Positions 32,202 to 42,421 of a stretch of DNA of 60,000 nucleotides are shown piece by piece. Source of the DNA: Cristatella mucedo. Lineage: Eukaryota > Bryozoa > Phylactolaemata > Cristatellidae. The notes beneath the pieces are model-generated. The model saw nothing but the letters and a program-made list of their open reading frames with translations. It was not told where the DNA came from and searched no databases. Each line of letters opens with the position of its first letter. Position 1 is the stretch's first letter. A program made the position numbers and the translations under genes. Location: positions 3,216,501-3,276,500 of the forward strand of contig WPIO01000017.1 of NCBI GenBank assembly GCA_009760855.2, in the 5' to 3' direction.

Positions 32202-32725
32202 CTGAACGGAACGAATTCAGCACCGAGCTACAGGTACCGCTGCTCGACGCACAGCGCTGCTGGTCGCAGTAGCAAGCAGCATCAGCCCAAGGTTAGGTGC
32301 AAAACAGCTAAGTCGAAGGGACGTCTCAATATAAAGCAAAACGTCATGCTCAACAGGAAATGCATATTAAGTGAAAGCAAAGCTGAGCATAGCACAGGTA
32401 TCTTGTCAGGCTGGAGGTTGCGAAAATTAAGCAACTGACGAATGCATGCAGCAGTCAAGCCAAACTCCGACGAGCACCACTTAGCCGGTACCATTTGCAT
32501 GCTGGCGGTCCCGTATATAGCAACGTATGCAGCGAGCCCTGTGGCAAGATATCAAGGGACCCAAGTGGTACCCAGCCTTTGGGGATTCGGTGCGTCTTTG
32601 AATAAGATCTACAAATACCATTGCTGCCAGCCTTGACTAGAAGCTTGCAGATAAAAAATAGAACTCGAGTTTCTGCATTTGCGGCCTGGAGGTGTGTCCA
32701 CCATTTCGTAGCCGAGGCAACTTAC

Positions 32726-32936
32726 TTATCAGCCGCCTGTAGAATGATAGAGTGGCCGGAGCGAGAAACTGGGGCGATTTTGCAATAATTTCATTAGCAT
32801 CGAGCCACGCCCACAAATCGGCCCCTAAGTCGTAGAAGTGCAGCCTGCTAAGCAGATTGCTGCCACGCGTTGGTGCATTCTGCAGTCGGTGTCTGAGATC
32901 GGGAAGGCTCTGGCTGCAGCGATGCAGCGTTTGCAG
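32726..32936 (-). other. orphan exon-like open segment
   Basis: A 211-base segment lies between acceptor aaacttttacag and a strong donor gtaagt. It is open for 70 codons: LQTLHRCSQSLPDLRHRLQN, then APTRGSNLLSRLHFYDLGAD and LWAWLDANEIIAKSPQFLAP and onward, ending in phase 1. It lies between the stop codons of the two convergent genes on the minus strand. I do not recognise the protein and found no partner exon that joins in phase. It could be an exon of an unlisted gene, a remnant of one, or chance. Confidence 0.3.
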
Positions 32937-33124
32937 CTGTAAAAGTTTAGAATTGCTCGAGAAGCTGCTACACAAAGCACGTGTAAAGCTGCAGTGTCCA
33001 TAAGCATTAATGCAAAAGATCCAAAATAGTGGTGATGTTACTTGCAGAGTCTGCTAATCCAGAGAATGCAAATCTGCCGGGTGACTTAAGCCGGACAGCA
33101 ATACTAATAACTATTATCTATATG

Positions 33125-33520
33125 TATGGCACCCTCAGAGAAGAGAACTTAATCTCTTTCTCGGCACTTTACTTATGCTGTAACGAAGCATGACCATAAG
33201 GTTAGTAATAGCGTGCACAATGTGAACAAGGATAACGGGATTAGAGGTGAATATGAACAGAATCAGCGTGCGAAGATGGTAAGCAGCAGCAGCAGAATAC
33301 ACAATGTCAGCTGACATTGTGTATTGTGCTGCTGCTTACCTACAATACTGCTTAAATACAATAAGTCACACACAATGTCAGCAGGCACAAGCACGCAAAG
33401 GACGAATGACAAGGACCCATTAAATGCTGCAACAAATAGGTGAGCTTTTAGCTTTTTTAAATGTCGCCAAGTCAGAGGATGTCACGATGTCAGTCGGGAT
33501 ACATCTGCGAAGCAGGCAGT
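33125..33520 (-). mobile_element. LINE-B 3' fragment, reverse, with a palindrome
   Basis: A reverse tail (GAACTTAATCTCTTTCTCGG) and 3' UTR to 33277, then a 63-base near-perfect palindrome (33278-33340). The 3' UTR and RT tail follow (AAAGGACGAATGACAAGGAC, TTTTTTAAATGTCGCCAAGT). Confidence 0.72.
33278..33340. repeat. near-perfect palindrome, about 30-base arms without spacer
   Basis: The left arm GGTAAGCAGCAGCAGCAGAA... (33278-33310) and right arm (33311-33340) are reverse complements except for a 3-base length change and one mismatch near the CAG run. The centre is CAG|CTG at 33310/33311. It sits inside a LINE-B 3' UTR. Confidence 0.92.
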
Positions 33521-33639
33521 TCTATGCATGTATACTTTTGAAAAATATACGCTAAACACGGGTAGGCAATGAAGAGTAATATAATGTAATATTTCTGTTT
33601 GTACCACAAAGCCGCAAAGATTAAGTGGATGGTACGCAG

Positions 33640-34125
33640 GAGTTTTCCATAGGTTGATCAACGGATACAGAGCAAAGTTGTTCTGCCACGGCTTGGCTCC
33701 TTCGTACCTAGCTGAACTGCTGCAATAGTTTCAGCCCCTTCGTGCCCTCAGGTCCTGTGTGGACGATAAATTAGCTGTTCGACTCCTCCTATTAAAGACG
33801 TAAGCTTTTGCTCTGCAGGTCCTAGACTGAGGAACTCGCTTCCACAATTCTTATGCAACGAAAACTACTCTCCTGCTGCCGACCATGACTCATACCTTTC
33901 AGCAATCCTGAGCTGCTACTTCCATGCTACTCACTATCTCAACTGCTCTCCTGACTCTGCTATGCTTCCCACTTTCTCTTTGTTGCGTGAGATGAAGTAT
34001 GTTGGCTACCGAATGCATACCGAAAGCCACTTTGGCTTAGAGTGCGCTACACAAAACTCTCCTGCGTAAAACCCACATAGTCTTAATCGCTTTGTGGAGT
34101 TACAGACGGAGACACATTACATTAT
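33640..34125 (+). mobile_element. LINE-A 3' fragment
   Basis: Plus-strand RT tail: a CCACGGCTTGGCTCCTTCGT stretch, then CTAGACTGAGGAACTCGCTT and a CGCTTTGTGGAGTTACAGAC end with TACATTA-type termination at about 34125. Several indels and an in-frame stop break it. Confidence 0.83.
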
Positions 34126-34154
34126 ATAGCACAATCAAAGTCTAAGCAGCTTAC

Positions 34155-34155
<1 letters not shown>

Positions 34156-34190
<35 letters not shown>
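34156..34190 (+). repeat. (CA)n microsatellite
   Basis: About 17 CA units between two oppositely oriented LINE-A tails. Confidence 0.97.
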
Positions 34191-34193
<3 letters not shown>

Positions 34194-34244
34194 GGTAGCA
34201 CGGTAGACCTAATATCAGGCAATAAAGATAAAATAAGAGGTAGA

Positions 34245-34400
34245 GCGTCGTCAGTAGGGCAGTCGAGGAAGTAAGAAGCAAGTAAGGAGCAGCTCAGGAA
34301 GGCTGGGACAGATATACCGAAGTCGGCAGCTGAGAGTCAATGTCGTGGTGTAAGAATTGTGGGATTAGTAGAATTACGACACTATACCGCCTAACCCTCA
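34245..34400 (-). mobile_element. LINE-A tail fragment
   Basis: A short reverse copy of the LINE-A tail (AGGGCAGTCGAGGAAGTAAG, then CGAAGTCGGCAGCTGAGAG and AAGAATTGTGGGATTAG). It lies just right of a (CA)n run and faces the plus-strand copy at 33640-34125. Confidence 0.6.
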
Positions 34401-35334
34401 AAATGATCTCGGCCAGCACTTCTGATGTAGCAACTGCAGCAAATCTGGAAGTCACGTTCCAGTGACCTTTCAATTTTAGCTCCACAGTAAAAAATGTCTA
34501 CTTTTGGGTGCATATCTTTGCAAAAAAATGGTACTGGTGGCACAGGGATACCACTGCCCGCTGGTCCAAGCACTCGTGATAGTGTGTCAAGAGTTCTCTA
34601 AATTGTGTTGAGATGTCAGCAGTACCATTCAATGCAAACAAATTGCACAGATTTGAGCAAAGAGATGAATTCAATACCCGATCCTGACCAGCCACGTGTC
34701 GCTATGCATAGCCACACACTAAAGAGATGTATGCTTTGTGTACAAGAGATCGAATAACTCGACCTCCGAGAATTGCAAGGAACTTTAATCTCAAACAAGT
34801 GACAAGCAAACCAGCAATATATCACTCATTATTTACATGGTAATTACCCTATGTGACCTATGCATAATCAAGTAACTGATATATGCAGAACCCAAATGCC
34901 TTCGGCAAGAGAAAAAGGGGCCAATGTCACTCTGTCAGACACAATCCTTCGAGAATAAGGTACTTTGAGCCAATTAACGGCCGTTGCCTAGCGTCGGTAG
35001 CACGTGCTTAGCTCCGGCTTGGTTTATCGAATTCATGAAAAGCCAATTAAATGCTTGCATGCAAGCCTGTCGGTTTTCTAGCTCCCACTCCCCCTCTATT
35101 TTCTCTCTAAAAATACAGCAATAACTCAATGGCTACCCTGAAAAGGGATACTACGTATCGTAGAAATACTCAGGCTACACGAACTGGGTATCTTAAAAAG
35201 GCAACTTTTAAATTCAAGGAGTCCTCAGCGAATCATTGGAATAGTTGCGGAGTATGATATCGCTGCTTTCAATCGACTGCTATAGTCATAGCTCACCAGC
35301 GTTTCGAGTAAATTCCCACTAAAAAAGCAAACGT

Positions 35335-35452
35335 TGGCTGACTCAATAACCTTACTTGCATTTTTTCGGCAGAAGAACCTTTGCGCTATCATCGGAATGC
35401 CTGCTGCAGGACTCGAACCTACGACCAGGGTAGTAAAGAATGCAGCTACTAC
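35335..35452 (-). mobile_element. SINE-1, decayed
   Basis: The reverse orientation shows GCAGAAGAACCTTTGCGCTA, then GCAGGACTCGAACCTACGAC (B box GGTTCGAGTCC on the minus strand). The distal tail is lost. It lies next to a LINE-A tail. Confidence 0.6.
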
Positions 35453-35454
35453 CA

Positions 35455-35665
35455 TGCTACTGTCTGCCTTGACGTCACTCCTTGCTCAGCTATGCTTCTC
35501 AATTTTCTTTTGTTGCGTGAGGTGAAGTCTGTAGGCTACCGTATGCGTACCAACATCTGCTTAGGCTTTGAGTGCTATAAAGAAATTCTGAGTAACACTC
35601 AGTTAGTCTTTGAGGCTTTGTCGAGTTACAGATGGAGATATGTTACACTACATTACCCTGACCCA
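35455..35665 (+). mobile_element. LINE-A tail fragment
   Basis: The last 200 bases of LINE-A: a CTTTTGTTGCGTGAGGTGAA stretch, a CTACCGTATGCGTACC stretch, and an end in TTACACTACATTA. It adjoins a SINE-1 remnant on the left. Confidence 0.75.
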
Positions 35666-36190
35666 TGGGCTCAAATCCAGAGGCCAAGACCTGCATACTA
35701 CTATGCATTACAAGAATCCACAAGTAACAAAAGGAATTCTTGGGAAGCTTCAGCTTAGGGACTAAAGCAGAGTGGCTATTATTATGTACATTGACCATAC
35801 GCAACTAGCACGTTGCATGATTGCCGTAGGTCATCCTTAAAGAGCAGCATGAGCTGAAAATCACAGCCTTGAACAGGGCAACGGTTAAAGAAAAAAGTAG
35901 ATATGAAATGTGTTACACAGGACCTGAAACACTACTCAGGGTGCAAATAAATCTTGGCACCAAATACCTCCAGGCACTACTGCTAGTCAAGGCTCATTTA
36001 TGCTATCAAACATGGACATTTAACATAGAAATTCAGCAGCAGCTTTTTGATCACTGTTGTAGTTTTCGTCAAGTATGAGGTCTTTCTCATTGCCTCCAAG
36101 AAATGCAATTTACTCTTGTAAACAATGTTAATGTTTTTGTCCTCAGCAATCTAGAATGATCTACACACAACGACATATAACCAGGACACA

Positions 36191-36308
36191 TCAGGCTGCA
36201 CAGCTTGCCTTCATCACATCTTTTGCCGTGGCCACCCGTTTCAAGTTTGTTGTTTCGGCAGAAGCGATGGCCTTGAAGAGCTCGTCGCACTTCTTTAGGT
36301 ACATTTGA
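36191..36308 (-). CDS. FLACC1: FLACC1 terminal exon with TGA stop
   Basis: The acceptor is gtatctcattgcag. The first base completes Arg. The exon then reads [20 protein letters not shown] and [18 protein letters not shown] with TGA at 36193-36191. No clear AATAAA was seen on the minus strand in the next 250 bases. Confidence 0.87.
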
Positions 36309-39300
36309 CTGCAATGAGATACAAGGTATATGCAGGACAATTCAAGCAGACTTCGGCATTGCTTAAAGCTATAGCAGATCCTGGAGTGCATAGTACAGGA
36401 CAGAAAACAAAAACTATGCCGGAGCATGCCAAAGCACTGCACAACTTATTGAATGTCGCTGAAAGGCGAACTGCAACTATGCAATCTATTTGAGCAGCTC
36501 CATCCCTTCCACATTCCACAATATTCATTCTGATGCACGGTATGCTGCATATATTCAGGTACTTCGGAAACCAGAGTCTACACAATGTTTGAAGAAAAAA
36601 AAGCCTTTGATAGGTAAACTTGGCACGTTTGTCTGAATTATAGCTCTGCAATGCACCGACCGATTACAACATCAAGCAAGTTTCGAGTATATTGCGCATT
36701 CTCGGCAGGTCAGCTAATAGTGACAACTAACAAGTGAAGAAGTGTGACATTCATACATCCAGGTCACTTTAGCCTTATCGAAGACCAGCTCACTGCAGGC
36801 AGGCAGATTGCTTAAAGAGAAATACAGCGGATAAGCATCAGTTCAGTAAAAAAAGTTCAATAATGCAATTGAGGGTAGTATTATACTGCTGTACATCACG
36901 ATTTTCAAAGGCTCAGCCACGATGATTTACCAAATGGCAGACCGTCGCTAAGATAGACTACCCCATCAGGCTCTTCATATTAAGCAATTTCACTGAGAGA
37001 TAATTTCCACGGTGTTTAAATACGTAATTAAATAAGTGCAATCAAAAGGTTGCTCCTTACTATTTCATAATTCAATGTTCAATTTCGGCTATGAGAGTAC
37101 ATATTGCAGCTACATATGCAAAGTAGTACATGATCTCTCCTAATATTTTGGCCATGATACTCATCGTAGCTGGACCATCATAGTAGTACTATAAATATAA
37201 AATAAGGTGCAATGTAAACGTGCCTTTAACTGCTTGAGTTTATGGACTCACCAACTCACTCAAATTCAAACAATTATGCAGGTTGATTAATTGGCATTGA
37301 AAGGGATATATACACTTACCGAAGTTCGGTATTTGTCTTCATTAGATCATCCATTTTCTGCTGATATTTTTCGTCCACTTGCTGAATTTTAAGCTGGAAG
37401 TTCCTTTCGTAGTCGTTCAGTCTTAATTTCTAAAATTTGGAATGCAATTACCCGACAGTGCACAAGTAGTTGCAACAAATGCAGAAGAACTTAGGGACGA
37501 ATAATGATACTGATATGGCGCGCACAATCTTTTTCGATCGACAACCGTTATCTCGCAAGAAATGAGAAGAGATCGATGATACTCATGATACAAAATATCA
37601 TGCTGCTAAGAGATACTAAGTAAAGTTCTTATGCGTACGTGATACAATTACAGGTTTTAAAAAGGGTAAGACAAATGGGTATTGCAAGCTGTCATCAAAC
37701 GACCAGAAATTGCATTGGCAATGACAAATGGTCACTTATGCTTAATGCAGAGAACATGCTAGATTACAATAATACAAGTCTAACTAAATAAAAATCAAAT
37801 TGTACTTGCAGTAGTGTGAGTTACTGTATACATTAGTTTATCTGCTGGCTAATACGCCATTGTTTGTGCATAGAGCCAGGTCAGTTTCTGTCACGGGCAC
37901 CGTGCTCATAACATGCTGTTCAACGTGGTCGTCAGCATCTGCTTATATTCACGTTAAATAGACACGTTTCGAGGTATCGTTTCTATGTATAGTTTCTCTA
38001 AAACCTTAAAAGCTAATCCAAAAAACTCAACCCCAACAAAGCACAAAATCGAATCACTAAACACTAAACCGTGCGTGAATCCAAAAATAAAAACCCCTAA
38101 ACACTACAGCCCAAGTCATAAACCCTAAGCTAAAACGATATAGCTCTAAAACGTGTTTATTTGAGGAAAATCTAAACAGACGCTGGAGACCGTGTTGAAC
38201 AGCCTGCTATGGGGTTGGATTGCAATGTGGAGCAATGGAGCAACATTAGCAGCTGCTTTGTGGGCTCAAATTGTATGTTCCTAGAAAATCACGGGTTTTA
38301 TTTTTTAAGCAGGCAAACAAACGTATGTAAGCAATGTGTCTTCAAATTTTTTAAATCCCAACATTTGGAAAATCGGTGAAGCAAATTTTGTACCGGCACC
38401 GGAGAGTGCTTTACTGCTGACTGCAAGTGGCGGCAATAGCCATTAAGGTACTTCTGCCTCAATATAAATGAGGCTGTTTGATCAGTTGACCTTTACCGAC
38501 TTTACTTTAATGCTTATCTCCAGCTGGCAATCAGATATGCGATCAAGTAATAGGCTCACAGAGCCATGTGCCACCAACAGTGGTAGCACACTTTCTTTAA
38601 TTACTTTAAAAAGTATTTACCAGCAGCAAATAAGGCTACGACCTTTGATTGGATCCCGAGGATGAGGCAGAGGGGTTGCTTCGTGGTGGCTTCAGTGTCT
38701 ACTTGGTCATTGAGCACAGAGCAGTGAGCAGTCACATAGCTTTATAAACTCGCTCAAATAAGCATACTACTGGTGTAGAGTTAATAGCAATCTTAGCTTG
38801 AGAGGTCACCAGTACAGTGCGAGACCATGGTGGATTCATTGCAGTATGCTATCAACTGCTTATTGATATCAAGTAAAAAATAACGACTCACCGTATCATT
38901 GTAGGCTTGCTGAAGTGAAGCCAGCTCTTGGCATATATTTTTGTAGCTCACTTGCAAGTCTACAAGTTTTTGCTTTTCGTCCTGCAATGATTTCAGGTAA
39001 GTTTGAGAATAGAGAAGCATTGCACTGAAAATGTGACGATGGCGATGCATAACACTGACAAAGTAATTGTATAGAGTCGGACAGGGAACTCTCCGTTCTG
39101 GTAAACCGGGCCCACCATATAAGTAGCAAAAGTAAGTAGGGTTAGGCTCCATATAACTTCCCATATATCGACCGACGCTAGCATCCGCCTAAACTCGGTG
39201 CTTAGTGGCTGCTAGCTTGATGAGATGCTCTTGGTTCAACAAGTAGTTCGTCTGGCCTTCAACCAAATCACATCGGTTCCTTTAACTAATCACTATATAA

Positions 39301-42300
39301 GGATTGGGAGCATTTTGACAATACAATTTAATTTTCACCACATATATGTGAGGGAGTAAATTTGATGCAAAGGCTTTTGTAAACCAGTGCTAAGACCTAA
39401 AACAATAGGCTGAAGGTGCGAGCAACTGCAAATCATCTACCCACTACTTAAAGATGGTATCGTGGTTTCAACTATTCAGACTCAGCAACTTGCCAGTCAG
39501 TGTTGCCACTCAGTGCACAACGACGGCCGCTGATGACGAATGTCGAGGTCAACACGAACTTTTCCAGAGGTTAAAGACACGGCAAAACATCTTAGATGCC
39601 TTTTTCATACTGTGCCAACAACTAATGTAAAGTATTGCCTTGGAAAGGAAATGCTTTAGACAAATTTTACGGCTGCCCCCAAATTTTGAATTATCTGCTG
39701 GATAGCATTTTGGCATTTTTCTGAATACCACTTCTAAACACCAATCAATTGTCCTATTAGGTTTAGGTGACACATACATTACGAGCATTCGATGATGCTT
39801 GCACTAAGGGAACACTAATTAATACATGCTGTTAGGAACCAGTGGACATTTCGGCTTCTTTTGAAATGCTGCCAGCAGGGGCCAGGATGATCAGGTTGTG
39901 GATGCAGGGGAGCTCCAAGCTCCTTCAGACATAACATGTGTACCACATAAAAACAGTTTATGAAAAAAATTGACAAATCTATTCGACTCGTTACTTTCTC
40001 ATCTCCACACTGCTCCAGCCCCTTGGGCTGGGAAAAACCCCGGGGAAATTTGCTCTAGGATATGTAGGTACTTCCATCTGTCCATGGGGGGGGGGGGAAT
40101 TGCCCCCCTGTCCCATTCCATTCCTGTTCCATCTGTCCCATTCCATTTCATGTCCTACATGCTCCACCCCTGTCCACCTTGTTCCCCATGTTCCACCCCT
40201 ATCCCATTCCATTCCATGTCCCATTCCATCCATGTTCCATTCCTGTTCCATCCCATTCCTGTCCCATCCCATTCCAACCCTGTTCATGGGGGCTATTGTC
40301 CCCCATGTCCCTGTCCTGCTCCACCCCTGGCTGTCAATTCAGGGGATGCCGTAGTGCAGAGTTCCAGGCTTTCAGAGCATAGGATTTGCAGGCAGGATCT
40401 TCAAAGGATGTAAGGTTAGTTACAAGCGAAGCTGTACGAGGTGATTCAAAAGAGCAGGTGGTATTAAGCTAAGCTTGATTAGGAGGCATACCAGAAAGGC
40501 AGGCAAGAGCAGGAGAATATAGGAACCCAAAACTGATTGACAGGAAAATTAAGTCGCTTAATGATGAGCCAGTGCAGGTCGATGGGAAGTGATGAATGCG
40601 GCCGAGTTTTGCATCCTCTTTAGGTGTCTTAATGCAGAGGTCGCACAACCCTGCAAGACGGTGGTTACATAGGTCTACTGGTGAGCCGCGGTGGCTCACC
40701 AGGTAAGGTGATTGCCTCTCATGACCTCGGCCCCAAGGTCGTGGGTTCGAGTCCTGTGGTGGGCGATCCTCTATTGCCACTGCAAGCAGTGGTGATAGCC
40801 GTAAAGGCTCTTCTGTCACTATACAAAAAGAGGCTGTTAAATCAGCTAGGATTTTTTTAGCCTTTTTTTGGATGAGCTATCGCTTATACTAATAAAAACA
40901 CTACTGCTACTAATAATAACGCATACAATTTGTATATAAACTCACGACAAAAAATTCTCTGGTATAAAGAAAGATTTAATGAGGGTTAAGCTGTCTAATT
41001 TCAGCATGACTCAAGGGTTTCCCATAGCTATTTACCTATTTTATTGTCATTTAATAGATGCACAGCTATTAGAACAGAAAGGTCAACAGGATCCTAGCTT
41101 TCAAAGGCTAGCCATCTTCGCATGCAGGATATAGTAGTTTTGGGGTGGCTAACTAGCTCGTCCACGACTATATAATCACATGCCATTAAAAATAAGAATA
41201 ATACATTTTCGTAGCACCTTAAAAGAGAACTACATCTCTTTCTAGGCCACCTGTACATATGCTGCAAAGGATGCATGTCAATTGGTTAGTGATAATAGCC
41301 ACACTGTCACTACATACAAGCAAATCAAGGACAATCCACAAAGACCCAGCAAATGCTGAAGAAACAGGTATGTTTTCAGCTTCTTTTTAAATGCCATTAA
41401 GTCAGTGGATGTCGTGACGTCAGCCGATAGTGAGTTCCAGGCTTCAATGTTCTTTTCTGTGTGACCATCATGATGCCAGTTCCTAATGATACGCTAAGAC
41501 AAGCAGAAGAAATGTTCCACAGAGACCTCATTTTCCCCAGCACTGCCACGATTTACGCAAAACTATCGTCCTATCGGTAACGATGGGTAATGCAAAAAGT
41601 GGGCAGCCCAGCTAGGCTATAAGTTCATATGCCTTCGGGAACAAAGCCTCACTTTCGATTGTCAAAGCAATGGTCAATTGAGTAAGGCCTGGCTCCATGC
41701 CAAGACCGTAACCCTTCTTGAAAAACAGCCATTTGCAATGCCGGATAAGCAGATCGCAGGGATTCAGTATATATAAGCCTGGTTAGGGAGGTGCTACGGC
41801 CAATTGAATTTTCACTTGGTTTATCGTTAGACGCAGAGATAGAAAGTCGAACGCTCACCTGTAGTTCGGCCTTCGAGCGATCTAGAGCTTCCAGGTCTTC
41901 AGCGTGGCTCGAATACTTGCGGTTGAGAGCCTTGCAAATACACACAGTCAAACAATGCACAATTCTCCAACACATCTTGCGAGCTAGAAGAATCTGCGTG
42001 TGGGCTAGCAAGGCACTTGCAGACAGTTAAAGTCACCCAAACTATCCAACAGATAAGTGAAAGCAGTGCAACCAGCCCGCCGCCCAGGCGTCTTAGGCTG
42101 ATAAAGAAGATCAACGACCTCAGATCAGACCACACAGTCAAATCATGCATCAAAGAATGCTGCGAAAGAAACAGGAGCACTTGGTGTGCTTGGCTTCTCT
42201 CGCATTCGCCGGTCAGATAGAGTAAAAAGGAGGAGCAAGCACACGCCCTCGAGGTATTAGAGTGCAGCTAAGTGGCTTTTGGCAGCAGCCTCGCCCTCCA

Positions 42301-42390
42301 CGCTAGAGAGGCCAACCGCGAGCACCCGTGAGCTACCCTCGACCACATGGACGGCCTCATCTGCAGGGCTGAAAGGACGAAAGCAAAGAC

Positions 42391-42421
<31 letters not shown>

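Noticed and set aside
39970-40413. 147-codon frame rich in His, Pro and Ser
   Set aside because: It is a translation of a short tandem repeat. The opposite strand gives a Met/Gly/Trp-rich repeat frame.
40678-40852. Possible tRNA gene
   Set aside because: The A- and B-box-like text and a GGTTCGAGTCC are present, but no closed cloverleaf is seen and the body and tail recur at other loci, so it is a SINE. The same applies to 58285-58457 and 56199-56351.
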